A stretch of DNA of 64,000 nucleotides from Halomicrobium urmianum (GTDB lineage: Archaea; Halobacteriota; Halobacteria; Halobacteriales; Haloarculaceae), in NCBI RefSeq assembly GCF_020217425.1, contig NZ_CP084090.1:868001-932000 (forward strand), in the 5' to 3' direction. Every line of letters starts with the position of its first letter. Within the stretch, counting starts at the first letter, position 1. This document shows, piece after piece, positions 35,879 through 44,416 of the stretch. The position numbers were made by a program, and so were the translations under genes. The notes under the pieces are model-generated. The model ran no database searches and was not told the origin of the DNA. It saw only the letters and a program-made list of their open reading frames with translations.

Positions 35879-36129
35879 TTAGCCGTGGAACCGGTAGAGC
35901 GACGTCACGTACGGCAACCTGTTGAACATCCAGACGGCGATCGGAAGGGCGACGATCGTGACCGCGAGGCCGACCGCAGGGAGGGCTCGAACTGCGCGCG
36001 CGGGAGCCGAACGGAGTGAGGCGACACGCGAGCCGCGAGGCCGGCGGCGACGTTGGCCCACAGCCACGAGAGCCACCAGCCCACGAGCACGAACCACAGC
36101 GCGCGGACGAGCAGCGGTCGTCGCGACAT
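35879..36129 (-). pseudogene. yccF: YccF-domain small membrane protein, interrupted by a 71-bp repeat insertion
   Basis: The gene begins MSRRPLLVRALWFVLVGWWL and ends VALPIAVWMFNRLPYVTSLY in another frame. Removing exactly 71 bp (one unit between CCGCGAGGCCG copies at 35962-35972 and 36033-36043) restores a continuous 59-residue YccF protein with ...ANVAAGLAVTIVALPI... at the join. The inserted DNA holds the 32-bp repeat also found at 17929-17960. As it stands the gene is frameshifted. Confidence 0.78.
35962..36043. repeat. Palindromic repeat insertion with 11-bp direct repeats
   Basis: A 60-bp insert is bounded by two copies of CCGCGAGGCCG, as in a target-site duplication. The core GGGAGCCGAACGGAGTGAGG and flanks (36000-36031) match the 17929-17960 copy at 31 of 32 positions. 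Confidence 0.75.
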
Positions 36130-36242
36130 GGGCGCGCTCGGCGACGGGGGCGTATACGCTCGCCGTCCCGCGGCGGGCGCGTTCGGCCACCAGCCCGGGC
36201 CAAACGCAGTTCTTATGCGGCGGTGTGGACAACCGCGAGGTA

Positions 36243-36815
36243 ATGAGAGTCATCGCGACGGTCGGCCTGCCGGGCAGCGGCAAGGGCGAGGCGGCCAGCG
36301 TCGCCGAGGAGCTCGACGTCCCCGTCGTGACGATGGGCGACGTGATCCGCGCGGAGTGTCGCGACCGGGGGCTGGACCCGTCGACCCACCACGGCCAGGT
36401 GGCCCAGGCCCTCCGCGAGGAGAACGGTCCCGGGGCCGTCGCCGAGCGCTCGCTGCCGATGATCGAGGAGGCGCTCGACGGAGCGGGCGACGCCGTCCTC
36501 GTCGACGGCGTCCGCTCCGACGTCGAGGTCGATCGGTTCGAGGCGGCCTTCGACGACGAGTTCTCGCTGGTGAGCATCGAGGCCCCCTTCGAGGTCCGCC
36601 GGGAGCGCCTGAAAGAACGGGGCCGCGACGCCCTCGACGGCGACGGCGAGAGCCTGGAAGAGCGCGACGAGCGGGAACTCGGCTTCGGCATGGGCGAGGC
36701 CATGGAGCGGGCGGACGTGACCATCGACAACACCGACTCCCTCGACGCGTTCCGGGCGAAGGTCCGGACGCTGCTGACCGAGGGGATCGAGGCCTTCGGG
36801 GAGCAACACCGATGA
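36243..36815 (+). CDS. UPF0200 P-loop nucleotide kinase-like protein
   Basis: This 190-residue protein has a Walker A loop at residues 8-15 (GLPGSGKG) and the overall shape of dephospho-CoA kinase or adenylate kinase relatives. The UPF0200 family is archaeal and its substrate is not established. It overlaps the UPF0201 gene by 4 bp (ATGA), a pairing conserved in haloarchaea. A TTCTTATG box (about 36208) lies about 30 nt upstream. Confidence 0.85.
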   Translation: MRVIATVGLPGSGKGEAASVAEELDVPVVTMGDVIRAECRDRGLDPSTHHGQVAQALREENGPGAVAERSLPMIEEALDGAGDAVLVDGVRSDVEVDRFEAAFDDEFSLVSIEAPFEVRRERLKERGRDALDGDGESLEERDERELGFGMGEAMERADVTIDNTDSLDAFRAKVRTLLTEGIEAFGEQHR

Positions 36816-37222
36816 TCTACAGCGTCGACGTCCAGATCACGGCACCGGTCAACGACACGGAGGTCACCGACCGCGTGGCGGACGCGATCCGGAACCTCTT
36901 CCCGAACGCCGACCCGGAGTTCGAGCACGGCGAACTCCGTGCGGAGGTCCACGACGTCGAGCACTTCTCGGAGCTGCTCCACCGCTTCGAGATCCTCGAC
37001 ACCGCCCGCGGCGTCTTCTTCGACAACCGACGGGGCGACACCTTCTCGTTCGACCTGAAGAAGCAGGCGGCCTTCCAGGAGCGGGTGAACTTCGCCGTCG
37101 GCGACCCCTCCGAGCTCGGCGACATCCACGTCCGCGTGCGCGTGGATGAACCCGACGTGGAGTCCTTCGTCGACTACGTGGCCCCGCCCACCGAAGAGGG
37201 CGAGCCGATCGATCGCGCGTAG
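36812..37222 (+). CDS. UPF0201 family RNA-binding-like protein
   Basis: This 136-residue protein starts MIYSVDVQITAPVNDTEVTD and has the two-part alpha/beta fold of UPF0201, which resembles ribosomal L5-like RNA-binding domains. It is co-transcribed with the UPF0200 kinase. Function unproven. Confidence 0.85.
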   Translation: MIYSVDVQITAPVNDTEVTDRVADAIRNLFPNADPEFEHGELRAEVHDVEHFSELLHRFEILDTARGVFFDNRRGDTFSFDLKKQAAFQERVNFAVGDPSELGDIHVRVRVDEPDVESFVDYVAPPTEEGEPIDRA

Positions 37223-37266
37223 CGAGTGTCGTCAGGCATGTACCGGCCAACGGCGACGGAACTGGC

Positions 37267-37896
37267 ATGACGACCGCGGTCTGTTTCGACCTCGACGGGA
37301 CGCTCGTTCAGTACGAGCGACCGTTCCCGGAGTTCGCGCGCGCTGCCCTCTCGGAGCACCTGGAGACGGTGTCCGACGACGCTGCCGACGCGTACAGCGA
37401 GGCCTTCTTCGACGCGTTCGAGGCGCTGGAGTCCGATCCCTTCGAGGCCGGGATGCGGGCCGTCCTCGAAGCCGGCGGAACGGGCGGGGACGACGCAGAC
37501 GTCGCGGCCATGGTCGAGGCGCTCCGCGAACGGGAGTTCGAGAGCGCGAGCGTCTCCGCGGCGGCGCGCGACTGCCTCGACGAGCTGGCGGCCGACGACG
37601 ACATCCGGCTGGCCCTGGTCACCGACGGCGTCGGCGACTGGCAGCGGGCGAAACTGGAGCGGGTCGGCCTCGCGGACGCGTTCGACGAGGTAATCGTCTC
37701 CTACGACGTCGGCGGCCACAAGGCCGACGGGGCGCCCTACGACGCCGTCCGCGAGCGGATCGACGCCGACGAGTACGTCATGGTCGGCGACGACTACGAG
37801 GGGGACGTCGAGGCCGCCCGCGAGGCTGGGTTCGTCCCGATCCACTACGAGGACGACGAGAACGACCTGTTCGCGGTCCTGCGGGCGATGCTCTGA
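37267..37896 (+). CDS. HAD-superfamily hydrolase
   Basis: This 209-residue phosphatase-like enzyme has the nucleophile motif FDLDGTL (D8, D10), a helical cap domain, and later motifs VTDGVGDW and VGDDYEGDVEAAREAG with the metal-binding acidic residues. The substrate is probably a small phosphate ester but is unknown. Its end is convergent with the molybdopterin oxidoreductase gene. Confidence 0.88.
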   Translation: MTTAVCFDLDGTLVQYERPFPEFARAALSEHLETVSDDAADAYSEAFFDAFEALESDPFEAGMRAVLEAGGTGGDDADVAAMVEALREREFESASVSAAARDCLDELAADDDIRLALVTDGVGDWQRAKLERVGLADAFDEVIVSYDVGGHKADGAPYDAVRERIDADEYVMVGDDYEGDVEAAREAGFVPIHYEDDENDLFAVLRAML

Positions 37897-37917
37897 GAGG
37901 ACGGCGAGGGCGGTTCC

Positions 37918-39012
37918 CTACTCCTCGAAGCCGCTCACGAAGATGGCGACCCACTCGCCGACCTCGCGGCGCCTCGTCACCCGGACCTCGGTGACCCACT
38001 TGACCCACTGGAAGCCGCGCCTGTCGGGGGCCACCAGTCGCAGCGGGTAGCCGTGCGCGTGCGAGAGGCGCTCGCCGTCGACGTGCGTCGCGAGCAGGGC
38101 GTCGCGGACCTCCTCGACCGGGAGCGACCAGCGATAGCCCGTGACGGAGCGGAACTGCACCCACTGCGCGGCGTCGTCGGGCCCGGCACGGTCGAGCAGG
38201 TCGCCCACCCGGAGGCCGCGCCAGTCGTGCTCGGAGTACCAGCCGCTCGTGCAGTCGAGGACGGCGCGCTCGGTGGCAGTCGCGGGGTCGTCGTCCGAGT
38301 CGTCGGTCTCCAGATCGTCGACGCCGAACGTCCCCGGGTCGGCCACGCGGCCGCGCACCCGGAGCGCCCACGCGTCGCCGTCAATCGGGTCGGGGTCGTC
38401 GGCGACCCAGCTGGTGACCGGGAAGTCGTTGCCCGCGTCGCTGCCGCGCTCGCGCGAGCCGGTGAACCGCCGCGCTGCGCCGGGCGTCGCGAAGAGGTCG
38501 TCGACGGCTTCCTGCCCACGCCACGCCAGCCCGGCCGCTCCCACGATGACCGCGTAGGACAGCGCCGAGCGGCGGTCTGGGTCCACTGCCCCCGGCGAGT
38601 GGAAGCGATGGCGCAGGTGCCAGACCAGAACCAGCGGCACGAGCGACCCCAGGATCATGTGGACCATCAGCAGTCCCCAGGGACCCCACGGACCGACGGC
38701 GAGCGACCCGCCCAGCGCCCACCAGATCCCCGTGCCGAGTGCGCCCAGCGCGAGGGCGGCGAGCAGGACCGAGAGGACTCGCGGCCCCGTCAGGCGGTCC
38801 GGCCGGACGCGTCCCGCGACGCGCCGGAGTTTGAGCGCGACGAGGACGAGGAGAGCGAGCCCGCCGACCGCGTGCAAATCGAACACCCACGCGCCGGCGG
38901 GGTCGCCGACTGCCAGGCTGTAGAGCCCCGTTCCTGCCACGAGCGCCACGGCCGCCGCCAGGCTCCAGTCGACGAGTCGCGGCGGCGGAATTAGCCTGGC
39001 GAGGTGGCTCAC
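37918..39012 (-). CDS. Cytochrome b-like membrane domain fused to a molybdopterin oxidoreductase domain
   Basis: This 364-residue fusion has four transmembrane helices (residues about 10-150) with histidines spaced as in cytochrome b561-type or MsrQ-type haem domains. A sulfite-oxidase-fold molybdopterin domain follows (about 175-364). The likely Mo-ligand Cys is in LDCTSGWYSEHDW, and the fold's YPLRLVAPDRRGFQWVKWV segment is intact. In bacteria the MsrP and MsrQ functions are on separate proteins; here they are joined. GTG start at 39012. The electron acceptor or donor is unknown. Confidence 0.8.
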   Translation of the reverse strand: MSHLARLIPPPRLVDWSLAAAVALVAGTGLYSLAVGDPAGAWVFDLHAVGGLALLVLVALKLRRVAGRVRPDRLTGPRVLSVLLAALALGALGTGIWWALGGSLAVGPWGPWGLLMVHMILGSLVPLVLVWHLRHRFHSPGAVDPDRRSALSYAVIVGAAGLAWRGQEAVDDLFATPGAARRFTGSRERGSDAGNDFPVTSWVADDPDPIDGDAWALRVRGRVADPGTFGVDDLETDDSDDDPATATERAVLDCTSGWYSEHDWRGLRVGDLLDRAGPDDAAQWVQFRSVTGYRWSLPVEEVRDALLATHVDGERLSHAHGYPLRLVAPDRRGFQWVKWVTEVRVTRRREVGEWVAIFVSGFEE

Positions 39013-39091
39013 GGGCGGTCGTTGGGGCTCGACGCGCTTTGCTCCTCGGGGTTGATTTTCGATCTGTCGTAACTGCGGCTACAGCCACTAC

Positions 39092-39371
39092 GAACAGCCA
39101 GAAAGCCCCCGAGCGTTCAATGGTCCGCGGCTCGCTGTGCTCCTCGTCGCTCACTGCGTTCGCTCCTGCGGTGCTTACTTCGCCGGGGACCAGTCGAGCG
39201 CTCGGCCCCTTTCAGTCCCGCCTGACGCTGACTGTCCAACCGGCTACGGGCGGGACTGAAAGGGGCGGCGGGCTACGCGAAGGCGGCTGACGCAAGCACC
39301 GCAGGGAACGAAGTGACCGAGGAGCGCAGGGAAGCCCCCGAGCGTAGCCCGCCGGGGCTTTCTGGCTGTTC
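39092..39371. repeat. 280-bp element with nested perfect inverted repeats
   Basis: The outer 18-bp arms (39092-39109 and 39354-39371, reading GAACAGCCAGAAAGCCCC and its complement) and inner 18-bp arms (39205-39222 and 39249-39266, containing CCCCTTTCAGTCCCGCC and its complement) are all perfect. A direct repeat AAGCCCCCGAGCGT also occurs near both ends. No gene lies within the 393-bp gap. It could be a non-autonomous mobile element or a bidirectional terminator. Confidence 0.7.
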
Positions 39372-39405
39372 ACGTCCACGGTAGCAGAAACGCGACAGCG
39401 AGGAG

Positions 39406-40326
39406 CTAGTACGAGTGCTCCAGAACGAGATCCCCGTCCGCGTCACGGACGAAGGCGGTGTCGCCGTCGTTGTTCCAGACGGCGCCCTCGTCCCAGTAGA
39501 ACTCGGTTGACGTGTCCTCGCCCGAACCGGAGTAGAGCCGTACGCTGCCGTTCGCGGGCACGGTGGTTCCCTCGGGGAACGTGAACTCGCGGCCGGCCTC
39601 GTCGGAGACGGTCCAGCCGCCGACGTCGACGGCGTCGTCGCCCGCGACGAGTGCGACGTACTCGCCGTTAGGGTTCTCGCGGTCGTCGCCGGGCGCGTCG
39701 ACGCGGACGCGGAGCTGCAGGCCAGCGTGGCCGGTCGGCTCGTCGGCGCAACTCCAGAGTCCGCGCCGCTCGTCCTGGGCGGCGCGTTCGCTCTCGTAGA
39801 AGCGATCGGCGAGGGCGAACTCGGTGTCGTAGACGCGGGCGCGGCCGGTCTCGACGAGGCGGTGGTTGGCGTTGCTCCCGTCGACGACGACGTGGGCCAG
39901 CAGGCGGTCGTAGCGGTCGCGGCGGTCGGTCAGGGGGTCGACGGCGAGGGTCACGTCGCGGTCGGCGACCAGGTCGGCGAGCGCGGCGGTTGCGTTGTCG
40001 GCCGCACGAGCGAGGCACGCGCGGCCGGCGGCCGTGTCGGGGACGCCCTCGAACTCCGCAGAGTACGTCTCGCCCCGCGTCTCCGGCGCGTCGACGCCGA
40101 CCAGACGGACGGTGTCGGTCTCGCCGCCGGCGCGGACCTCGACCGTGTCGCCGTCGACGACGCGGGTGACCGTGGCTGGCAGGGTGTCCGCGCCGTCGGG
40201 GATCGCTCCGTCGGCCGAGTCGCCGCCGTCGACGGCGGGCGTCGGCGTGACCGGTCCGACGGCGCTGCACCCGGCGAGGATCAGGGCGGCGGAGACGAGG
40301 GCGACCGCGGACGCCGACTGATGCAT
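39406..40326 (-). CDS. Thermonuclease-like lipoprotein with lamin-tail domain
   Basis: This 306-residue protein has a lipobox signal (ALILAGC). A staphylococcal-nuclease domain follows (about 50-190; VVDGDTVEV, VRLVGVDAPE, DRYDRLLAHV, LVETGRARVY), and a lamin-tail (LTD) beta domain (about 205-306; NPNGEYVALV, WTVSDEAGREFTFP). It probably degrades extracellular DNA at the cell surface. Catalytic Arg/Glu positions appear present. It stands alone between a repeat element and the CBS-MaoC gene. Confidence 0.87.
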   Translation of the reverse strand: MHQSASAVALVSAALILAGCSAVGPVTPTPAVDGGDSADGAIPDGADTLPATVTRVVDGDTVEVRAGGETDTVRLVGVDAPETRGETYSAEFEGVPDTAAGRACLARAADNATAALADLVADRDVTLAVDPLTDRRDRYDRLLAHVVVDGSNANHRLVETGRARVYDTEFALADRFYESERAAQDERRGLWSCADEPTGHAGLQLRVRVDAPGDDRENPNGEYVALVAGDDAVDVGGWTVSDEAGREFTFPEGTTVPANGSVRLYSGSGEDTSTEFYWDEGAVWNNDGDTAFVRDADGDLVLEHSY

Positions 40327-40450
40327 GGCCGGCGGTTAGGACCGGGGGGACACAAGCGTGGGGGCCGCGGCGGTCGACCCGGTCCGACCGCAGGCCGGCG
40401 GTCGACTCGGCGGGGACAGGTCTAACGTGCCCGCCTCCGTCGTGGCTGAC

Positions 40451-41338
40451 ATGATAGTCACCGTTACGGTCGACGACGTCATGCAGAGCCCGGTCGAGTC
40501 CGTCGCACCGGAGGCGACGCTTGGGGAGGCCGCGGCGCACATGGACGACCGTCCGATCGGTTCCGTCGTGGTGGTCGAGGACGGCGAGCCCGTGGGGATC
40601 CTCACCGAGGCGGACGTCGTCGACGCCTTCGTGTTGGACGCCGACCGCGGCGGCGCGGTCACCGGCCCGATGAGTTCGCCCGTGACCACCATTGAACTGG
40701 ACACGACCGTCGACGACGCCGCGGCCCTGATGCGGGAGACGGGCGTGTCGAAGCTCCCGGTCGTCGACGACGGTGAACTGGTCGGCATCGTCACCGCAGT
40801 CGACCTGTCGTACTACATTCCAGCGCTGATCCACGCGACCGGTGCCGTCGAGCGGTCCGAGCGTCGGCGCGACGTCCGGCCCGACACCGCCTACGAGGAC
40901 GACGACTGGGCGTTCGAGAGCTACGGGCCCGACGACGAGGTCGTCGAGGTCGGCGACAGCGTCGAGTTCTCGAAGACCATCGACGCCGCCGACGTGGAGG
41001 CGTTCGCCGAGGCCAGCGGCGACACGAACCGCCTGCACCTCGACGCCGACTACGCCGCAGAGACGCGGTTCGGCGAGCGCATCGCCCACGGGACGCTCGT
41101 GGCGGGGACCATCAGCGCCGCGCTGGCGCGCCTGCCCGGGCTGACCATCTACCTCTCGCAGGAGACGGCCTACCAGGGCCCGGTACCCATCGACGACCGG
41201 GTGACCGCCGACTGCGAGGTCGTCGAGGACCTCGGGAAGGACCGCTACCGGCTGACCACGCGGGTCGAGGACGGCGACGGCGAGACGGTCATCGACGGCG
41301 ACGCGGTCGTGCTGAGCGACCCGGTCCCGGACGTGTAG
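40451..41338 (+). CDS. Tandem CBS domains fused to a MaoC-like hydratase
   Basis: This 295-residue fusion has two CBS domains (residues about 8-60 and 70-125) and a C-terminal MaoC-like hotdog domain (about 150-290). The latter contains the hydratase signature FAEASGDTNRLHLDADYA and an AHGTLVAGTIS segment with catalytic Asp/His positions. CBS pairs usually bind adenosine nucleotides, so this may be an enoyl-CoA-hydratase-like enzyme regulated by energy charge. The ATG at 40451 follows a TGAC stretch. Confidence 0.83.
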   Translation: MIVTVTVDDVMQSPVESVAPEATLGEAAAHMDDRPIGSVVVVEDGEPVGILTEADVVDAFVLDADRGGAVTGPMSSPVTTIELDTTVDDAAALMRETGVSKLPVVDDGELVGIVTAVDLSYYIPALIHATGAVERSERRRDVRPDTAYEDDDWAFESYGPDDEVVEVGDSVEFSKTIDAADVEAFAEASGDTNRLHLDADYAAETRFGERIAHGTLVAGTISAALARLPGLTIYLSQETAYQGPVPIDDRVTADCEVVEDLGKDRYRLTTRVEDGDGETVIDGDAVVLSDPVPDV

Positions 41339-41388
41339 CGGCCGCCGGTGCGCGGCGTATTTATCCGGTCGGGCCCGTAGCGTGAGAC

Positions 41389-41709
41389 ATGACACCGACG
41401 GACGAGACCGAGCGGGCGGCCGGGCGGGTGGTGCTGTCCCACCCCTCGAATCTGGGCGAGCACGGCCGGGAGCGCGTCCGACAGGACTACTACCGGCAGT
41501 GGCTCCGGACGTCGCGCGAGACGGCCGCGCCGGGCGACGAGTGGGACGAGTTCACCGACGTCGGCTGCTGTGGGAGCCAGATGCGCATCCCGTTCCGGGT
41601 GGAGGAAGTCGAGGGCGGCGACCGGATCACCGAGGCGACCGAGATCGAGTTCACCCAGCGGGAGGCCTGCGACCTCGGCCACGGCTGGGCGGTCCAGTAC
41701 GACGAGTAG
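41389..41709 (+). CDS. DUF7968-type small protein with Cys pair
   Basis: This 106-residue soluble protein has the motif DVGCCGSQMRIPFRV near residue 57 and a later Cys-His segment (ACDLGHGW). It may bind a metal or use a redox Cys pair. It resembles the haloarchaeal DUF7968 group; function unknown. It follows the CBS-MaoC gene by 50 bp and is probably co-transcribed. Confidence 0.65.
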   Translation: MTPTDETERAAGRVVLSHPSNLGEHGRERVRQDYYRQWLRTSRETAAPGDEWDEFTDVGCCGSQMRIPFRVEEVEGGDRITEATEIEFTQREACDLGHGWAVQYDE

Positions 41710-41743
41710 CGGGCGGTCTCGCTGGGTGGTAGCAGCGGCGCCC

Positions 41744-42733
41744 TCACGGCACCAGCAGGATCGCCACGGCCAGCGCGATGAAGACGACCTTCAGCGCCGT
41801 GTTGACGGCGATCACCTTCGAGCCGAACTCGGCGCCCCAGATCCCGTACTGGAAGGGGATCGACCGCTTGAACGTGGAGAAGGCGAAGGAGACGATGCCG
41901 CCGAGCAGCATCGTGGCGACGGCCTGACGTGGGGTGAACACGCCGTCCTCGATCAGCGGCGCGACGAAGAGCGCGCCGCTGGTGGTGTCGACGGCGAAGA
42001 CGGCGACGACGGACGGGGCCGCGCCGGGCAGCCCCAGCGGGGCCGTCAGGGGGTCGGCGACGGCCGTCAGCTGCTGGACGTCGTACCGGGCGACGACCAG
42101 GGCGACCGCGGTGTAGACGACCGCCAGGCGCGGCAGGATCGAGCGGAGCTTCTCGGCCGTCGACTCGGCGGCCTCGCGGACCTTCTCCCGGGCCGTCGTC
42201 TCGCCCCCGTCGGGCGCGTGCGCGTCCACCTCGGCCGCGCGCCCGCGGTCGACGTTCCGGTCCGAGAGGAAGACGGCCCCGGCGAGGAGGCCCACCAGTG
42301 TGATCGAAAGCGAGATCGCGGCCCTGGCCCCGACGTACAGCAGCCCCACGCGCAGGCCGAGGATCGGGATCAGGACGGGCGCGTAGAAAGTGAAGATGTG
42401 CTGGGCGAAGCCGAAGAACGTGTTGATGGTCACCGCCACGAGCGTGGCGCGGTCGTCCAGCACGCCCGACTTCCGGAACTCGGCGAGCATCCCGTAGCCC
42501 GCAGTCGGCGAGGCCGTCGTCGCGAGGATTGCGGTGCCGACCTCCCGTGGCAGGTTGGCGGGGTCGGTCAGGTACCGCGAGAGGGCGGCGATCCGCTCGA
42601 CGAGGCCGAACGCGACGGCCAGGTTCGCCAGGAACACCCCGGCCGCGACGAAGGCGGCGATGGAGGCGACGCGGGGGACGACGCTGTCGACGAGTACGTC
42701 GGTGATCGGTGCCGCGGCGGCCAGCGACTGCAC
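41744..42733 (-). CDS. Nucleoside-recognition (Gate) domain membrane protein
   Basis: This 329-residue protein has about eight helices and Gate-type regions in both halves (TASPTAGYGMLAEFRKSG and DTTSGALFVAPLIEDGVFT), separated by a cytoplasmic linker (about 165-205). It probably transports a small metabolite or an ion; nucleoside transport is only one option for this fold. The GTG start at 42733 is 49 bp from the downstream MgtE-like gene. Confidence 0.72.
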   Translation of the reverse strand: MQSLAAAAPITDVLVDSVVPRVASIAAFVAAGVFLANLAVAFGLVERIAALSRYLTDPANLPREVGTAILATTASPTAGYGMLAEFRKSGVLDDRATLVAVTINTFFGFAQHIFTFYAPVLIPILGLRVGLLYVGARAAISLSITLVGLLAGAVFLSDRNVDRGRAAEVDAHAPDGGETTAREKVREAAESTAEKLRSILPRLAVVYTAVALVVARYDVQQLTAVADPLTAPLGLPGAAPSVVAVFAVDTTSGALFVAPLIEDGVFTPRQAVATMLLGGIVSFAFSTFKRSIPFQYGIWGAEFGSKVIAVNTALKVVFIALAVAILLVP

Positions 42734-42782
42734 GCGCCTCTCTCGGTCCGAACGGAACTTGGACCCGTCGGTTCGAGCGACG

Positions 42783-43358
42783 CTACACGAGCAGGCGGAA
42801 GGCGGCGAACAGGACGAGCACGCCGAGGACGTCGCAGACGTTGGTGACCACGGGAATGACGACGTCGTCCGGGTCGAGGCGGAACCGGTAGGCGGCGTAC
42901 GTCGTCGCCACGGTCACCAGCACCGCCAGCACGGCCAGCACGAGGCCGCTGACCGAGGCGACGACGACGATGGTACCGAGGTCCAGCGTCGCCCCGCCGA
43001 CGACGGACTGCAGCGCCCACGCGGCTGCTCCGACGAGCGGGAACACCGTCAGCGACAGGCCGACGGTGGCCACGGCGTTGCCGGCCATGCGGTCGTCGGT
43101 CGGTTCGAAGGAGAGCAGCCCCAGGTGGACCGCGGTGGACAGGCGGGCGGCGAGGACGCTCCCGAGGTTGCCGGCCATGCCGATGGTGACCGGCACGAGC
43201 ACCAGCAGCGTGGGATAGGTCAGCAGCGTCTCCTCGAAGGTCTCCAGCACGAGGCCGCTGACCAGTTCGATGGCGGTCAGGACGACCAGGATCGGCAGCA
43301 TGGTCCGCATGATCCCGCGGACCGACCAGGTCGAGAGGTCGCCGGCCACGCTAGCCAC
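42783..43358 (-). CDS. MgtE-type divalent-cation channel membrane domain, second protein
   Basis: This 191-residue protein has five helices and the MgtE membrane-domain signature PVTIGMAGNLGSVLAARL. It lacks the N and CBS domains of bacterial MgtE. Its GTG start overlaps the stop of the preceding paralog by 8 bp. The two probably form a heterodimeric pore, each supplying half of the symmetric channel. Confidence 0.82.
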   Translation of the reverse strand: MASVAGDLSTWSVRGIMRTMLPILVVLTAIELVSGLVLETFEETLLTYPTLLVLVPVTIGMAGNLGSVLAARLSTAVHLGLLSFEPTDDRMAGNAVATVGLSLTVFPLVGAAAWALQSVVGGATLDLGTIVVVASVSGLVLAVLAVLVTVATTYAAYRFRLDPDDVVIPVVTNVCDVLGVLVLFAAFRLLV

Positions 43359-43929
43359 CTCCCAGGGCGAGCACGACGCGCGTGGCGGCCAGCAGCGTCG
43401 CGATGCCCACGACGTCCCCGGTAGTCGTGACCACCGGTCCGGCGAGCGTGTCCGGGTTCAGGCCGCGGCGGTAACCGACGAAGACGACGGAGACGACGGC
43501 GACGGTCAACAGGAGGCCGGAGACGAAGCCCGCCAGCAGCGCGATGCCGAGCAGCGTCCAGAAGCCCGCTGCCGGCCGGCCCAGCAGCCAGAGGACCGGA
43601 ATCGCCAGCACGGCGGCGAAGCCGCTGATCAGGACGCCGTTGGCCAGCGCGGCCGCGACGGCGGCGTTCAGCCGGTCGTTTCCGGCGGTGAACGTCGGTT
43701 CGACCAGCCCCTGGTGGAGCGCCGATCCCAGCCGTGCGCCCAGCGATCCGTACACGTTGCCGCGGGTGGCCAAAAGCGCCGGGACGATCACCAGCAGGCC
43801 GGCGACGCGCTCCAGTTCCGCCTCCATCCCGCCCAGCATCAGGCCCGCGAAGAGGCCGCCGACCGCGCTGACCGCCAGCACGGGCAGCGTCTCGCGGTAG
43901 GCCTCGGCGGCGACCTCGCGGACCGTCAT
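43351..43929 (-). CDS. MgtE-type divalent-cation channel membrane domain, first protein
   Basis: This 192-residue paralog has the LVIVPALLATRGNVYGSLGA segment, equivalent to the pore helix motif of its partner. ATG at 43929. Tandem stand-alone MgtE membrane domains are common in haloarchaea and probably carry Mg2+ or another divalent cation; gating would differ from bacterial MgtE because the cytosolic sensor is missing. Confidence 0.82.
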   Translation of the reverse strand: MTVREVAAEAYRETLPVLAVSAVGGLFAGLMLGGMEAELERVAGLLVIVPALLATRGNVYGSLGARLGSALHQGLVEPTFTAGNDRLNAAVAAALANGVLISGFAAVLAIPVLWLLGRPAAGFWTLLGIALLAGFVSGLLLTVAVVSVVFVGYRRGLNPDTLAGPVVTTTGDVVGIATLLAATRVVLALGGG

Positions 43930-44014
43930 TGACGGGCGAAGGGTCGGCCGCCTCAAAAAAGGACCGTGCCGCGCTCCGACCGCGGCGCGCCGCTCGCAGT
44001 CCGGGCGCTCGCCC

Positions 44015-44416
44015 CTAGAGGACGTCGCCAGCGCTGCAGACGAACACCGGCCGGTCCGTCCCGAGGATTACGCTCTGGGTCACGCTGCCGAACAGGACCT
44101 TGCCCGCGGGCGTGCGCTTGCGCCCGGCCACGACGATCATGTCCGCGTCGACGTCGTCGGCTCGCTCCATGATCGCGTCGGCCGGGTCACCGGTCGCGCC
44201 CGCGCAGGTCGCCTCGATGCCCGCCTCGTCGAGGGCGTTCCGGGCCCGCTGCACGGAGGGCACTTCCTCGACGGGCACCTCCTCGCCGTCGTCGTCGAAA
44301 GCGTGGAGCAGCGTGACGCGGACCGAGTCGTCTTCCAGCGGCAGGTCGGTGATCGCGTCCGCGGCCGCCGCGGCCCGCTCTTCGCTCGTGTCTATCCCCG
44401 CGACGATCTGGTACAT
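44015..44416 (-). CDS. Universal stress protein (UspA family)
   Basis: This 133-residue protein has the UspA fold. The GxxGxxxxG-like ATP-binding pattern appears as AGRKRTPAGKVLFGSVTQSV, with a partly altered spacing. ATG at 44416 (MYQIVAGIDTSEERA). It is divergent from the symporter operon. Role unproven. Confidence 0.85.
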   Translation of the reverse strand: MYQIVAGIDTSEERAAAAADAITDLPLEDDSVRVTLLHAFDDDGEEVPVEEVPSVQRARNALDEAGIEATCAGATGDPADAIMERADDVDADMIVVAGRKRTPAGKVLFGSVTQSVILGTDRPVFVCSAGDVL

